Assembly (NCBI GenBank): GCA_903838415.1
Contig: CAILYI010000046.1
Location: 1 to 46,894 of the forward strand
Direction: 5' to 3'
DNA: 46,894 nucleotides
DNA from: an uncultured Anaerolineae bacterium
GTDB lineage: Bacteria; Chloroflexota; Anaerolineae; Anaerolineales; Villigracilaceae
This document shows positions 1 to 8,045 of this stretch, piece by piece (within the stretch, counting starts at the first letter, position 1; each line of letters starts with the position of its first letter). Made by a program: the position numbers and the translations under genes. Below the pieces are notes generated by a model. That model was not told the DNA's origin and did not search any database. It saw nothing but the letters and a program-made list of their open reading frames with translations.

Positions 1-276
1 AGAGCTTCCTTTGGGATAGAGCGCCTTTTGGCGGAACTTGAGCAGGTTGACCATGTAGTATTCCCGCCCATCGTCGTTTTTGGTCAGTTCGCGGAATTGC
101 TGAAAAAGGGGCGACTCATCCGCCTGAGCCTGTTTCCCTGCTCGACGCTTCATCTCGGCGAGCAGGTTTTCCACTTCCGCTGGAGATAGTGGCTTGCTCC
201 GGCCTCCGTACCAGAACAAAAAAGAAAGATACAGCAGTACAAAGACAACGGAGATGACGATGTGGCCTGTTGACAT
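1..276 (-). CDS. Membrane-anchored DUF1330-like protein, C-terminus cut by window edge
   Basis: The frame is open from an ATG at 276 to the left edge, giving 92 visible residues without a stop. Residues about 5-22 form one hydrophobic segment ending FWYGG, so the protein is probably membrane-anchored with a cytoplasmic or exported tail. A charged helix follows, then the string YYMVNLLKFR near residue 75, which resembles the opening strand of DUF1330/NIPSNAP-like dimeric alpha-beta barrel domains. That family assignment rests on this one motif and is tentative; no catalytic role can be claimed. It is the last visible gene of the minus-strand cassette, 20 bp behind the preceding membrane-protein gene, so it should share the TetR-controlled promoter at about 3040. 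Confidence 0.6.
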   Translation of the reverse strand, partial: MSTGHIVISVVFVLLYLSFLFWYGGRSKPLSPAEVENLLAEMKRRAGKQAQADESPLFQQFRELTKNDDGREYYMVNLLKFRQKALYPKGSS

Positions 277-296
277 TTGGATACTCTTCTTCGTAT

Positions 297-722
297 CTAT
301 AATTTGGCTTGGGTCTTTTTCTGAAACTGAAAAACAATGAACGTGACAATACAGATGGCAAAATATACCAGCATGAAATATTTACCATCGAAGGCGGCCT
401 GTCCGTGAACGTTGCCTGACCAGATCCCAACCAAGCCCAAAATGTAGGTAAGCGGAATGATGATCAGTACATAGGGAGATAATTCGCGGGCTTTGCGGCT
501 GATGAGGAGATAGATGAATCCCGTCAGGAAATTGGAGATGCCAAACACGCCGAGCATGAAGACCTGATCTTGTGGAGTGGTTGCCATATCGAATTTCGCA
601 AAATTGGCGGCCGACCAGGTCAGCAGGAAGGTGTGCATAAATCCGCGCAGCACATCATAGCCGCCGATGAGAAACAAGACGAGCGAGGGCAGCCAGTAAA
701 TATCCTTCATCTTTTCTTTCAT
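297..722 (-). CDS. Small four-helix integral membrane protein
   Basis: A 141-residue protein with about four hydrophobic segments (residues about 8-30, 52-73, 82-102 and 114-134) and a basic C-terminus (QKKTQAKL). I do not recognise a family. The start MKEKMKD has a second possible ATG four codons in. It sits 16 bp downstream of another membrane-protein gene and 20 bp upstream of the DUF1330-like gene, in the same orientation, which supports co-transcription with the alpha/beta hydrolase. With three consecutive small membrane proteins, the cassette may build or modify a membrane component, but the sequence does not show its substrate. Confidence 0.72.
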   Translation of the reverse strand: MKEKMKDIYWLPSLVLFLIGGYDVLRGFMHTFLLTWSAANFAKFDMATTPQDQVFMLGVFGISNFLTGFIYLLISRKARELSPYVLIIIPLTYILGLVGIWSGNVHGQAAFDGKYFMLVYFAICIVTFIVFQFQKKTQAKL

Positions 723-738
723 TTTTCTCTCCGCTTTT

Positions 739-1209
739 TCAATTTTGCACTTTATGGGTTTGCCGGTAAGCGCTCCACAGCGACCAGACTACCATCAGCG
801 CGGCCAGCGGCAGGATAATCTGGTTGCCGATCGCGCCGGGCGGGGTGTGGGCAAAGGTGACGGGTTTCATTTTCCCAACGAATTCGCGCAGGAGAACTTC
901 CAGCGCAAGCATCAGCCACATGAACGGGATCAGTGATCGGTATCGAATGACTGTGAGAAGTTGAATCAGCGCAAAAAGCAATTGCGAACTGCCCCACAGC
1001 GCAAAGGCGAAGATGATTCCATCCGCACCTGCGACTGAGAGATCCATTCCGGCGATGCTGCCTGCACCGCCATCGGGAGAGAGCAGGTGGATGCAACTGC
1101 GCACCGTGCTGACGATGGCGTATAGGGCAAAGATGTAGAAGGGGATTTTTGTCCCGCGGATGACATTGTCTATTTTGGCAGGCAGTAAAATTTCGAAGAA
1201 AGTTTTCAT
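739..1209 (-). CDS. Small integral membrane protein (156 aa)
   Basis: Four hydrophobic segments can be seen, roughly residues 22-45, 62-88, 90-108 and 128-148. The N-terminus (FFEILLPAKIDNVIRGTKIPFYIF) is amphipathic. No catalytic motif or known family is recognised. Its ATG overlaps the stop codon of the preceding gene in an ATGA arrangement (1206-1209), a strong sign of translational coupling, so the two membrane proteins may be made in equal amounts and act as a pair. It belongs to the TetR-linked cassette. Confidence 0.75.
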   Translation of the reverse strand: MKTFFEILLPAKIDNVIRGTKIPFYIFALYAIVSTVRSCIHLLSPDGGAGSIAGMDLSVAGADGIIFAFALWGSSQLLFALIQLLTVIRYRSLIPFMWLMLALEVLLREFVGKMKPVTFAHTPPGAIGNQIILPLAALMVVWSLWSAYRQTHKVQN

Positions 1210-1943
1210 TTTTTCTCATCCTTTCTGGAAAGCGGCTCGAAGCGCAGCATAAAGAATCCCATGACGACAAAGAAAAGCCCGGTCAGGGTGGCGTTGGCTA
1301 ACCCGAGGAGGGGCAGACCAATGACCCTGCCGAAAGGCAGGAGCGCCAGGACGATAATCCACCAGCCCAGCCATTTGGGATGCGGTTTTTGAAAGGCGAT
1401 AAAAAGCCACGAGACAAACATGCCGTTGAAGAGAACGAGAGCCACAAAGGCATCGCCCATATCGGTCATGGTGTAAAGTAGATTGGCGCTGACCAGATAG
1501 GCTGATTTTACGGCTTCGGTGACGCCCGGAACGGCAAGCGCGCCGACATAATCATGAGCCAGGGGCACCAAGGCTAGTTGAAAGACCTGGACGACCAAAA
1601 TGACCGGCAGAGTAACCAGCGTGAAACCCAAAAACGACAGGGCAGCGCTGGGGTTGATTTTCCAAACGGCAACAATGTATCCGAGGCAGGTGACGACATA
1701 AATTGTCCGTAGCGCCAGAAAGTCCACTTTGAACAAGGCAAACTGGTTCGCATTGGTGTTCAACAGTTGCAGGAAATTGTTCCAGTCGCCGGTGTAGGCA
1801 TAGTTGAAGAGTTTGAGGTTGCTGACGAGCAGAAAAACCTGGAGCATGAAAATGGCGAAGCACACAAACCACAGGTACGCCGCAGTTTTCACAATCCCCT
1901 GGTATTGCGGGTCGTAATCGAGATAAATCTTTTTATTGTTCAT
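1206..1943 (-). CDS. Integral membrane protein, about six helices (245 aa)
   Basis: A hydrophobic protein with about six membrane segments (near residues 19-42, 78-97, 103-127, 165-183, 190-209 and 213-233). The N-terminus is soluble (NNKKIYLDYDPQYQG) and the C-terminus charged (EPLSRKDEKK). I do not recognise the family. The gene lies 24 bp downstream of the alpha/beta hydrolase and overlaps the next gene by 4 bp. The context suggests a membrane partner of the hydrolase or of the other two membrane proteins; function unknown. Confidence 0.78.
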   Translation of the reverse strand: MNNKKIYLDYDPQYQGIVKTAAYLWFVCFAIFMLQVFLLVSNLKLFNYAYTGDWNNFLQLLNTNANQFALFKVDFLALRTIYVVTCLGYIVAVWKINPSAALSFLGFTLVTLPVILVVQVFQLALVPLAHDYVGALAVPGVTEAVKSAYLVSANLLYTMTDMGDAFVALVLFNGMFVSWLFIAFQKPHPKWLGWWIIVLALLPFGRVIGLPLLGLANATLTGLFFVVMGFFMLRFEPLSRKDEKK

Positions 1944-1967
1944 CGTTCAGGGTCCTTTTCTGTGAAT

Positions 1968-2984
1968 CTATCGACCGGATGACTGGACAAAGCGATTGAT
2001 GGCGTCCGCCACCTGCTGCGGCTGATCGAAGTTGTCAAAATGGCTGGCGTTCGTCACCCATTCGATGGTCACGTTAGGGCATTCGGTGGCCGCATTGGCG
2101 AAAATTTCAGGCAGTTGAGCGGGGTCACTATCCGCTTGAAGTTGCAGCACCGGGAAAGGGAAATCGTTTTTGCAAATCTTTCCGATGGCGCTGTTCAAAT
2201 CCCAATTCTTTGTCAGAAAATATTTGGGATTCATTGCCGCCACACCGGGGCGGGAATATTCATAGGTCAGGTAGTCGAGGTCAGCCTGCTTGAACGGGGT
2301 TTTCATCCGCGCCGGGTAGATGGTTCCGATCAACCAACCCGCATCCTGGTACATGAATGATGCAATCCAATTGTTTTGGAAGAGCAGCCATTGGGGTTTG
2401 GTCAGGTAGACCGACATAGGCGGCGTATTGCCGTTCCCCTTCATGATCAAGTCCGCTTCCATGCGCACATAACCCAAAATACGTTCGGGATGGTCGCCGA
2501 CCAGCACGCTGCCGATGATGGTGCCCCAATCATGCGATACGACATAGAATTTGTCGACGCCCAGGCTGTCCATCAAATCCAGCGTTTGCCCGGCAACAAC
2601 GTGCCAGTCGTAGTTATCATCCTGCATATCTGAGCGGCCATAGCCTTTCATGTCAATAGCGATTAAGCGGTAGTTTTGATCCACCAGCGGCAGGACGTAG
2701 TGCCATGAGTACCAGCCTTCGGGCAGGCCGTGCAGGAACAGGATGACCGGGCCGTCCGGGTTGCCCTGTTCAACATAATGCCATTTCAATCCGTTCACCA
2801 CCGTGTCATGCTGGTTGAACTGCGCGTCAATGGCGTCGTGCTCGGCCTGGTGTTCCGCCCGGAATTGCTCGTACTGTGCCGCCAGGTTTTTGGCGCGGAG
2901 GGGGGCGTAGCCCCAGACGAAAAGCGCTGACAGGATGGCGAGGCAGCCGAAAACAATTGCGGACCATTTCAAAAAGATTTTCAT
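1968..2984 (-). CDS. Alpha/beta hydrolase, epoxide hydrolase-like, membrane-anchored
   Basis: A 338-residue alpha/beta-hydrolase-fold protein. Residues 7-25 form an N-terminal membrane anchor or uncleaved signal, so the catalytic domain is probably outside the cytoplasm. HGLPEG (85-90) is the oxyanion-hole loop typical of epoxide hydrolases. SHDWG places an aspartate nucleophile at D152 rather than a serine, as in soluble epoxide hydrolases and haloalkane dehalogenases. H315 in ASHFDNFDQP is the likely catalytic histidine. Its substrate may be an epoxide, halide or ester and cannot be read from sequence. It is the first gene of the minus-strand cassette and diverges from tetR; its promoter (TTGACA, 16 bp, TATAAT) is buried in a 35-bp palindrome, implying repression by the TetR protein. 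Confidence 0.88.
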   Translation of the reverse strand: MKIFLKWSAIVFGCLAILSALFVWGYAPLRAKNLAAQYEQFRAEHQAEHDAIDAQFNQHDTVVNGLKWHYVEQGNPDGPVILFLHGLPEGWYSWHYVLPLVDQNYRLIAIDMKGYGRSDMQDDNYDWHVVAGQTLDLMDSLGVDKFYVVSHDWGTIIGSVLVGDHPERILGYVRMEADLIMKGNGNTPPMSVYLTKPQWLLFQNNWIASFMYQDAGWLIGTIYPARMKTPFKQADLDYLTYEYSRPGVAAMNPKYFLTKNWDLNSAIGKICKNDFPFPVLQLQADSDPAQLPEIFANAATECPNVTIEWVTNASHFDNFDQPQQVADAINRFVQSSGR

Positions 2985-3008
2985 GGGATGGATATCCTTT
3001 ATGGTATA

Positions 3009-3043
3009 ATTTTTACATCGTATAAATTATACATTGTAAAAAT
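3009..3043. promoter_or_regulatory. 35-bp palindromic operator, probable TetR site
   Basis: The left arm ATTTTTACATCGTATAA and the right arm TTATACATTGTAAAAAT flank a single central A. They match at 15 of 17 positions, and the inner GTATAA/TTATAC is perfect. It lies in the divergent hydrolase/tetR intergenic region and covers the hydrolase -10 box. TetR-family dimers usually bind such dyads beside their own gene; the link to the adjacent regulator is inference from position. Confidence 0.75.
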
Positions 3044-3053
3044 TATATGTCAA
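3026..3053 (-). promoter_or_regulatory. Sigma-70-type promoter of the hydrolase cassette
   Basis: Reading the minus strand, TTGACA (3053-3048) is followed after 16 bp by TATAAT (3031-3026). Both hexamers match consensus perfectly. It points toward the hydrolase ATG at 2984, leaving a leader of about 35 nt. The -10 box lies at the centre of the palindrome 3009-3043, so a bound repressor would block it. Confidence 0.75.
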
Positions 3054-3110
3054 GGATTTACGATAACCGTTTTGAAAAGCATGTAATTTGCTTCGAAAGG
3101 AATTTTGCTT

Positions 3111-3722
3111 ATGCCGCGACCGAAGAAGACCCCATCCCAACTTGAACACACACGCGAACAAATTTTGGACACCGCCTTGAGTATTTTACAGGAATCCGGT
3201 CCTGAAGCCATCACCAGCCGGGCGATTGCCGAGCGGATGGGGGTGGTACACATGTCACTCTACACTTATTTCGAGAACCAGGCAGCCATTCTGCGCGCCT
3301 TGAGCACGCGCGAGATGGCTAAATGGCAGACACAACAACAGGCTTTTAGCCAACGTGCCGAAACTGATGACGTTGCAAAGGTTGTGGAAGATTTGCTGTT
3401 TTTTTTCATCGCTTTCGCGCGTGAAAATCCCAATCTATATCGCGTGGCATGGGTCATGCCAGAAGTCGGTGGTGAGAGCCCGGAAGAAAGCCGCCAGCGC
3501 ATGCAGTTGACGGTGGGACAACTGGCTAATTTGATCCAGCTGGGCATGCAACGTGGAATATTCGAATCGCGCAATCCCTTCCTGGCGGCGGGGACAGTGC
3601 TGGCGATGGTCAATACGCCGTACATCCTGTTCCATAGCGGCAAAATGATCGACCCGATCCTGCGTGATCAGATGGTGGAAGAAGTCTTCTCTGCCGCAAT
3701 GGGATATTTGAAAAGAAAGTGA
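3111..3722 (+). CDS. TetR/AcrR-family transcriptional repressor
   Basis: A 203-residue protein from ATG 3111; a TTG six bases earlier also keeps the frame, but AAAGG at about 3096-3100 spaces better to the ATG. The N-terminal TetR_N helix-turn-helix is clear: TREQILDTALSILQESGPEAIT, then the recognition helix region SRAIAERMGVVHMSLYTYF (about residues 36-54). The C-terminal ligand-binding domain contains FARENPNLYRVAWVMPEV and is helical, as in TetR_C domains. It is transcribed divergently from the hydrolase cassette, with a 35-bp palindrome between them, so it most likely represses that cassette and possibly itself. The inducer is unknown; a hydrophobic small molecule processed by the hydrolase is a reasonable guess. 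Confidence 0.92.
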   Translation: MPRPKKTPSQLEHTREQILDTALSILQESGPEAITSRAIAERMGVVHMSLYTYFENQAAILRALSTREMAKWQTQQQAFSQRAETDDVAKVVEDLLFFFIAFARENPNLYRVAWVMPEVGGESPEESRQRMQLTVGQLANLIQLGMQRGIFESRNPFLAAGTVLAMVNTPYILFHSGKMIDPILRDQMVEEVFSAAMGYLKRK

Positions 3723-3869
3723 AACAGTTTGGATGCGATCTTATAATTATGCTGAGATGGTATCCTTGAAACCGGACTTCTCAAATAACGATCGCTGAAT
3801 TTCCCTCTACTGCAGCATCATGTGCCTGTGCTTCATTATAAGATCTCTAAACTATCGTGATGGGTGACA

Positions 3870-4622
3870 ATGAAACCGCAAATTAAATTAGCATCAACCC
3901 GAACGCCGGACGGCGGCGAGATGGGGCTTTATCTGCACGATGGCGATTTTTCGATCAAGATCAACGGCCTGGAATTGATGAACAGCCGTCAACACGAGTC
4001 GGAGCAGGAATTGGCGCGGCTGGGTTGCGCCCATCTCTCGGGCCGTAAAGCGCCCAGCGTACTGATTGGCGGTTTAGGGATGGGTTATACCTTGCGCCAG
4101 GCTCTCGACCTGCTCGGCCCTGATGCGAACGTGGTTGTCAGTGAATTGTTGACAGACGTCGTCAGCTGGAATCGCGAGTTTTTGGGAGAACTCAACGGCC
4201 ATCCCTTGGATGACCAGCGCACGGAGATGATCACCGGCGATATTTTCCCGCTTATTTCGCAATCTGTCGGCAGGTTCGATGCGATCCTGTTGGATGTGGA
4301 TAACGGCCCCAACGCGATGACCGATTCAGGGAACCAACGTCTGTACGGCCCGGCTGGGATCGAGGCCTGTCGTCGCGCACTCCGCAAAGGGGGTTGTCTG
4401 GCGATCTGGTCGACTGAGCCAAGCAAAGCTTATGAGCAAATCCTGATGGGTTGTGGGTTTACGGTGCGCCGTTACCGGGCAAAAGCTTATCAGTCGAGCA
4501 AGTCAAAGCCCCTTTTTATCTGGGTCGCCGCGGAGGACGGGACGATTTTGCCCGCCGGTGGCGCCGAGTCATACCTGCAAGACCAACAAGAGTTCAGGGG
4601 AAAACGTAGAAGCGCTCGATGA
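3870..4622 (+). CDS. Spermidine synthase-like SAM-binding protein
   Basis: About 250 residues with a Rossmann-type methyltransferase core. LIGGLGMGYTLRQAL (about 66-79) is the glycine-rich SAM-binding loop, VVVSELLTDVVSW follows as the acidic strand, and ILLDVDNGPNAM (about 139-150) resembles the D-x-D region of polyamine synthases. The N-terminus forms beta strands (GEMGLYLHDGDFSIKINGLELMNSRQHESE), as in the spermidine-synthase N-domain. It is annotated by fold; aminopropyl transfer is not certain, since many such homologues have unknown substrates. GTG 3864 is an alternative start. It stands alone, about 100 bp before the GRE operon, and has no evident functional link to it. Confidence 0.82.
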   Translation: MKPQIKLASTRTPDGGEMGLYLHDGDFSIKINGLELMNSRQHESEQELARLGCAHLSGRKAPSVLIGGLGMGYTLRQALDLLGPDANVVVSELLTDVVSWNREFLGELNGHPLDDQRTEMITGDIFPLISQSVGRFDAILLDVDNGPNAMTDSGNQRLYGPAGIEACRRALRKGGCLAIWSTEPSKAYEQILMGCGFTVRRYRAKAYQSSKSKPLFIWVAAEDGTILPAGGAESYLQDQQEFRGKRRSAR

Positions 4623-4661
4623 AAACTACCTGTCGATTGACCGGCTATTTTTTTTGAGATA

Positions 4662-4690
4662 TTGACAGATAATTGGTATTATTAGATAAT
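4662..4690 (+). promoter_or_regulatory. Promoter of the glycyl radical enzyme operon
   Basis: TTGACA (4662-4667), a 17-bp spacer and GATAAT (4685-4690) form a near-consensus sigma-70 promoter 34 bp upstream of the activase ATG at 4724. Spacer and -10 box coincide with the inverted repeat 4668-4700, so transcription should be controlled by steric repression. Confidence 0.75.
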
Positions 4691-4700
4691 ACCAATTATC
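4668..4700. promoter_or_regulatory. Perfect 15-bp inverted repeat operator
   Basis: GATAATTGGTATTAT and ATAATACCAATTATC are perfect reverse complements separated by TAG. The 33-bp dyad begins directly after the -35 box and covers spacer and -10 box. The only regulator in the operon is the GntR/LacI-type protein at 8046, which is the natural candidate to bind it. A contiguous A/T-rich dyad of this kind fits AraR-type GntR proteins, which bind palindromes as dimers. Confidence 0.8.
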
Positions 4701-4723
4701 ACTAAAGAAATGGGTCATGACGC

Positions 4724-5593
4724 ATGAGAATAAAAGTTTTTCAAAAAGGCTTCAATTATTCTCAAGATGGAACCGGCAACCGGCTGGTGTACCATCTGCA
4801 AGGGTGTAATTTTCATTGTCCCTGGTGCGCCAACCCCGAAGGAATCGCGGTCAAGGGGTCGCTGTGGGTGACCGATCAGTTTCTGATTGATACGATTTGT
4901 CCGCATGGCGCCATCCGCGCGAAGCAGATTGATCGCAGCCTGTGCGAAACCTGCAACACCCGAGAATGTATCAGCCTGCACCGAACCAGGGGCATCCGGC
5001 TTTCCTATCAGGAATACGAAATAGAATCCATTCTTGATGAAGTCAGGCGCAGCGCGGCGCTGTTTTATGATGGCGGCGGCGTGACTCTCAGCGGGGGAGA
5101 ACCCACGCTGCAATTTGACGCGGTCAGGGAATTGTTGAGCGAATTAAAAAATATGGGAATTCATACCGCCATTGAGACCAACGCCAGCCATCCCCGGCTG
5201 GCAGTTCTTTTTCCATTGATTGACCTGCTCATTATGGATTTCAAACATTACGATGATGAAGTCTCCGCCAGCGTGACCGGCGTGGGGAATGCGGTTGTCA
5301 AGGCGAACATCCTGAAAGCGATGCAGGCGCATCAGAGGCTGCTGATTCGCATCCCGGTCGTCCGGGGTTTCAATGATTCCGAAAGCGACATGCGCAATTT
5401 TGTGGCTTTCTTCCAGCAGCAAAAAACGGCCAATACGTCGTTTGAATTCTTACCGTTTCACGAATATGGTCGGGATAAATGGCAGCAGTGCGGACTGCCG
5501 TATACCGTGCAGGATGGTTTTGTTGGCCCTGAAACAATTGCCGAATATGAAAGACTGTTCGCTGAAAATAATTTTACGCTGGCGCGTACCTGA
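4724..5593 (+). CDS. Glycyl radical enzyme activating protein (radical SAM)
   Basis: A 289-residue radical SAM protein of the PflA type. QGCNFHCPWC gives the CxxxCxxC cluster at C28, C32 and C35. GGGVTLSGGEPTLQ contains the GGEP SAM-amine motif, and later IETNAS and FKHYD strands follow the PflA layout. It should reductively cleave SAM and abstract a hydrogen from the glycine of the GRE encoded 11 bp downstream. Between the radical SAM cluster and the GGEP loop lies an insert with only four cysteines (C59, C74, C77, C82), enough for one auxiliary 4Fe-4S cluster. Many eliminase activases carry eight for two clusters. It is the first gene of the operon, directly behind the palindrome-embedded promoter. 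Confidence 0.93.
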   Translation: MRIKVFQKGFNYSQDGTGNRLVYHLQGCNFHCPWCANPEGIAVKGSLWVTDQFLIDTICPHGAIRAKQIDRSLCETCNTRECISLHRTRGIRLSYQEYEIESILDEVRRSAALFYDGGGVTLSGGEPTLQFDAVRELLSELKNMGIHTAIETNASHPRLAVLFPLIDLLIMDFKHYDDEVSASVTGVGNAVVKANILKAMQAHQRLLIRIPVVRGFNDSESDMRNFVAFFQQQKTANTSFEFLPFHEYGRDKWQQCGLPYTVQDGFVGPETIAEYERLFAENNFTLART

Positions 5594-5604
5594 GGAGAGA
5601 TGGC

Positions 5605-8037
5605 ATGAGCATTGAAAAGATTTATTCCAGGCAAGCTTTGGATCAAATGGCGCGGGATCTCTTCGAAGAAGAGCGTCACCGCAAACGGCTGGATGGCTGG
5701 TTTCTTGCGAAAGAAATCGCGCGCGCCTGTGACGAAAAGTACTGCGACCTGCCGCCCGCGCTGAAAGCCGCCGAGACTCTGCGCGAGGTCATTCGGCAAA
5801 TTCCGCTCACGCTCAGCGAGCAGGCTATTTTTGCGGGCACCCAAAATGATGCCTTCGCGATGTCTTACGCGCTGATCAATCCCACCTTCAGAGTCGATTC
5901 TTTTAGCGGCTATTGCGACCCGGTGGCCGTCTTCAATGACATCCAGACTGACGCTGAATTCAGCGCGGAGCGCATCCAGGCGCTGCGCGCCTATACCCTG
6001 GAAACGCCTTTTGTGCAGAACCTGAAAGATGCCTACCAAAAGGTCGAAACGGATACATCCGAGGCGATTTATTTCATCGAACAGGTCACCGGGCATCTCA
6101 TACCGGATATCAAGCCGGTTCTTTCAAAAGGGATTTCAGGACTTTTGCAGCAGATTGACGCGCAACTGCTGACCACCACCGATTCATCCAAACGCAGTTA
6201 TTTTGAAGCCATGCGTATCACGCTGGATGCGGTGCTGGTCCTGGCTGGTCGTTATGCGGAACTTGCCAGGCAGATGGCGCAGAGTGAAACCAGCGTCGAG
6301 CGCCGGGATTTGCTTAAGCTGATGGAAGAGACTCTCGGCAAGGTGCCAGCCGCCGGAGCGGACAACCTGTACGAGGCCATCCAGGTTTTTATTTTGGTCT
6401 GGCAGGTGATGTGCCTGGAGCAGTCGCCCAATCCGTTTGCTTTTTCGGTTGGGAATGCTGACCGCATCTTTGAGCCTTATCGCGTCGCCGGTGGCACAGA
6501 GCGCGGAATTGCTGCCGAGCTTTTTAAATATCTGCTGGTTTTTTTCAACGTTGGCGATCGCAGCTGGGCGATTTCACAAAACCTGATTTTGGGCGGCAAA
6601 TCGAGTGCCGGGGCGGATCTTTCGAACGAATCGACCTATGCGCTTTTGGATGCCTACTACGAGATGAATCTGCCTCAGCCGATTCTTTCCGTTAAACTAC
6701 ACCAAAATACCCCGGATGCTTTTTATCACAGCCTGGGACGGTTTTTGTTCACCCCCGGCGTTTTGACTCCGTCTTTCTTCAACGACGATGCCCTTTTCCC
6801 CATTCTTGCGAATTCGGGCGTTGAAGAACTTGACCTTGAAAATTACTCGATTGCCGGGTGCCAGGAACCGCTCATCATGGGACGGGATAACGGCAACACC
6901 ACCAACAGCTGGCTAAACCTGGGGAAAATCCTGGAATTGACCGTGCATGGCGGCGTTTCGTCGATCACTGGACGGCAAATTGGGCCTGGTTACGATCAGC
7001 TGGGTTTTCAAAACAGCGACGCCAAAACCATCCTGACCAACATCCGGCCAGCGTTTTATCAAAATGTGGCGTATTTTGTAGAAAGAATGGTGAATTCGGC
7101 CAACGAAGTCTCGGATGTGCTCTCCCTGCTGCCGGTTCCTTTTACTTCGGCCTTGATGGGCGGCATTGAGTCGGGTGTGGATCTCAGGGATACTCATCAG
7201 CAGGGCACCCGGTACAACGGAAGTGGCTGCCTGATTCACGGGCTTTCCACCATCGCTGATTCGTTTACCGCCATCGATTTATTCCTGATGGAAAGGCCGC
7301 AGGATGCGGACCTGCTGTTGGCTGCCCTGCAATCAAATTTTGCGCAGGACGAGGAACTCCGTCAATATTTGCTGACCTGCCCCAAATTTGGCAACAATAT
7401 CGAAGAAGTGGACCGCGAAGCGCGCGAGGTGGTCATCAAAATCAGCGAGTTGGTTTCGAGCCAGAAAAACTACCTCGGCAACCCATTCCGGCCCGATTGG
7501 AGCACGCCGTCAACCCACCTGCTCTATGGCTATTGGGTGGGCGCCACGCCCGACGGTCGAAAATCGCGGGAAATGCTGGGGTATGGCATCGACCCATTAT
7601 ACGGAGAAGCGCAGTCGGGGTTGGGGTTCCGGGTTCTTTCCAACCTGAATTTGCCCTTCGAGCGCATGAGCGGCGGATATGCCTCCCATTTCGGGATCGA
7701 CCCCAATCATTTTTCCGGGAAGAGCTATGAAGACAAGGGCATGGAATTCCGCGAAAAGATCATCACGCCGCTGTTCTTCAACCGCATGAATAAAAATATC
7801 GCCCCGTTTTATCTCTATGTTAATGTGACCACCCCCGAGATTTTGCGGCAGGTCCTGGAAAACCCGCAAAAGTATGCGCCCAGCGGCGTTTACATTGTGC
7901 GCATCCACGGCACTTTTGTAAACTTCCTGAACCTGTCGCCGGATATCCAGGAGGACATCATCAAGCGGCTGGATTTGAAATCCACGCATATTTCACCGGC
8001 CTCGCCCGCAGTGCAGCCGGAATTGTTGCCAGTTTAG
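5605..8037 (+). CDS. Glycyl radical enzyme, PFL-like, unassigned subtype
   Basis: An 810-residue protein of full GRE length. The thiyl-radical cysteine is C419 in AGCQEP, with E421 in the C-x-E arrangement of GRE eliminases/dehydratases; the adjacent cysteine pair of true pyruvate formate-lyase is absent. The C-terminal radical loop reads YIVRIHGTFVNFL with the presumed radical glycine G769, followed by QEDIIKR. The usual loop has R-V-[SAC]-G-Y, so H768 and T770 are unusual. The family uses a glycyl then thiyl radical to dehydrate, cleave C-C or C-S bonds, or open rings, under anoxic conditions. GGAG-type ribosome-binding site (gaggaga) 6-8 bp before the ATG. The sugar-kinase and sugar-sensing regulator genes behind it point to a sugar, polyol or sugar-phosphate substrate (inference). 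Confidence 0.92.
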   Translation: MSIEKIYSRQALDQMARDLFEEERHRKRLDGWFLAKEIARACDEKYCDLPPALKAAETLREVIRQIPLTLSEQAIFAGTQNDAFAMSYALINPTFRVDSFSGYCDPVAVFNDIQTDAEFSAERIQALRAYTLETPFVQNLKDAYQKVETDTSEAIYFIEQVTGHLIPDIKPVLSKGISGLLQQIDAQLLTTTDSSKRSYFEAMRITLDAVLVLAGRYAELARQMAQSETSVERRDLLKLMEETLGKVPAAGADNLYEAIQVFILVWQVMCLEQSPNPFAFSVGNADRIFEPYRVAGGTERGIAAELFKYLLVFFNVGDRSWAISQNLILGGKSSAGADLSNESTYALLDAYYEMNLPQPILSVKLHQNTPDAFYHSLGRFLFTPGVLTPSFFNDDALFPILANSGVEELDLENYSIAGCQEPLIMGRDNGNTTNSWLNLGKILELTVHGGVSSITGRQIGPGYDQLGFQNSDAKTILTNIRPAFYQNVAYFVERMVNSANEVSDVLSLLPVPFTSALMGGIESGVDLRDTHQQGTRYNGSGCLIHGLSTIADSFTAIDLFLMERPQDADLLLAALQSNFAQDEELRQYLLTCPKFGNNIEEVDREAREVVIKISELVSSQKNYLGNPFRPDWSTPSTHLLYGYWVGATPDGRKSREMLGYGIDPLYGEAQSGLGFRVLSNLNLPFERMSGGYASHFGIDPNHFSGKSYEDKGMEFREKIITPLFFNRMNKNIAPFYLYVNVTTPEILRQVLENPQKYAPSGVYIVRIHGTFVNFLNLSPDIQEDIIKRLDLKSTHISPASPAVQPELLPV

Positions 8038-8045
8038 GTCAAGCC

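Noticed and set aside
5605..8037. Assignment as pyruvate formate-lyase
   Set aside because: The adjacent catalytic cysteine pair of PFL is missing, and the C-x-E motif and kinase/regulator context fit a different GRE.
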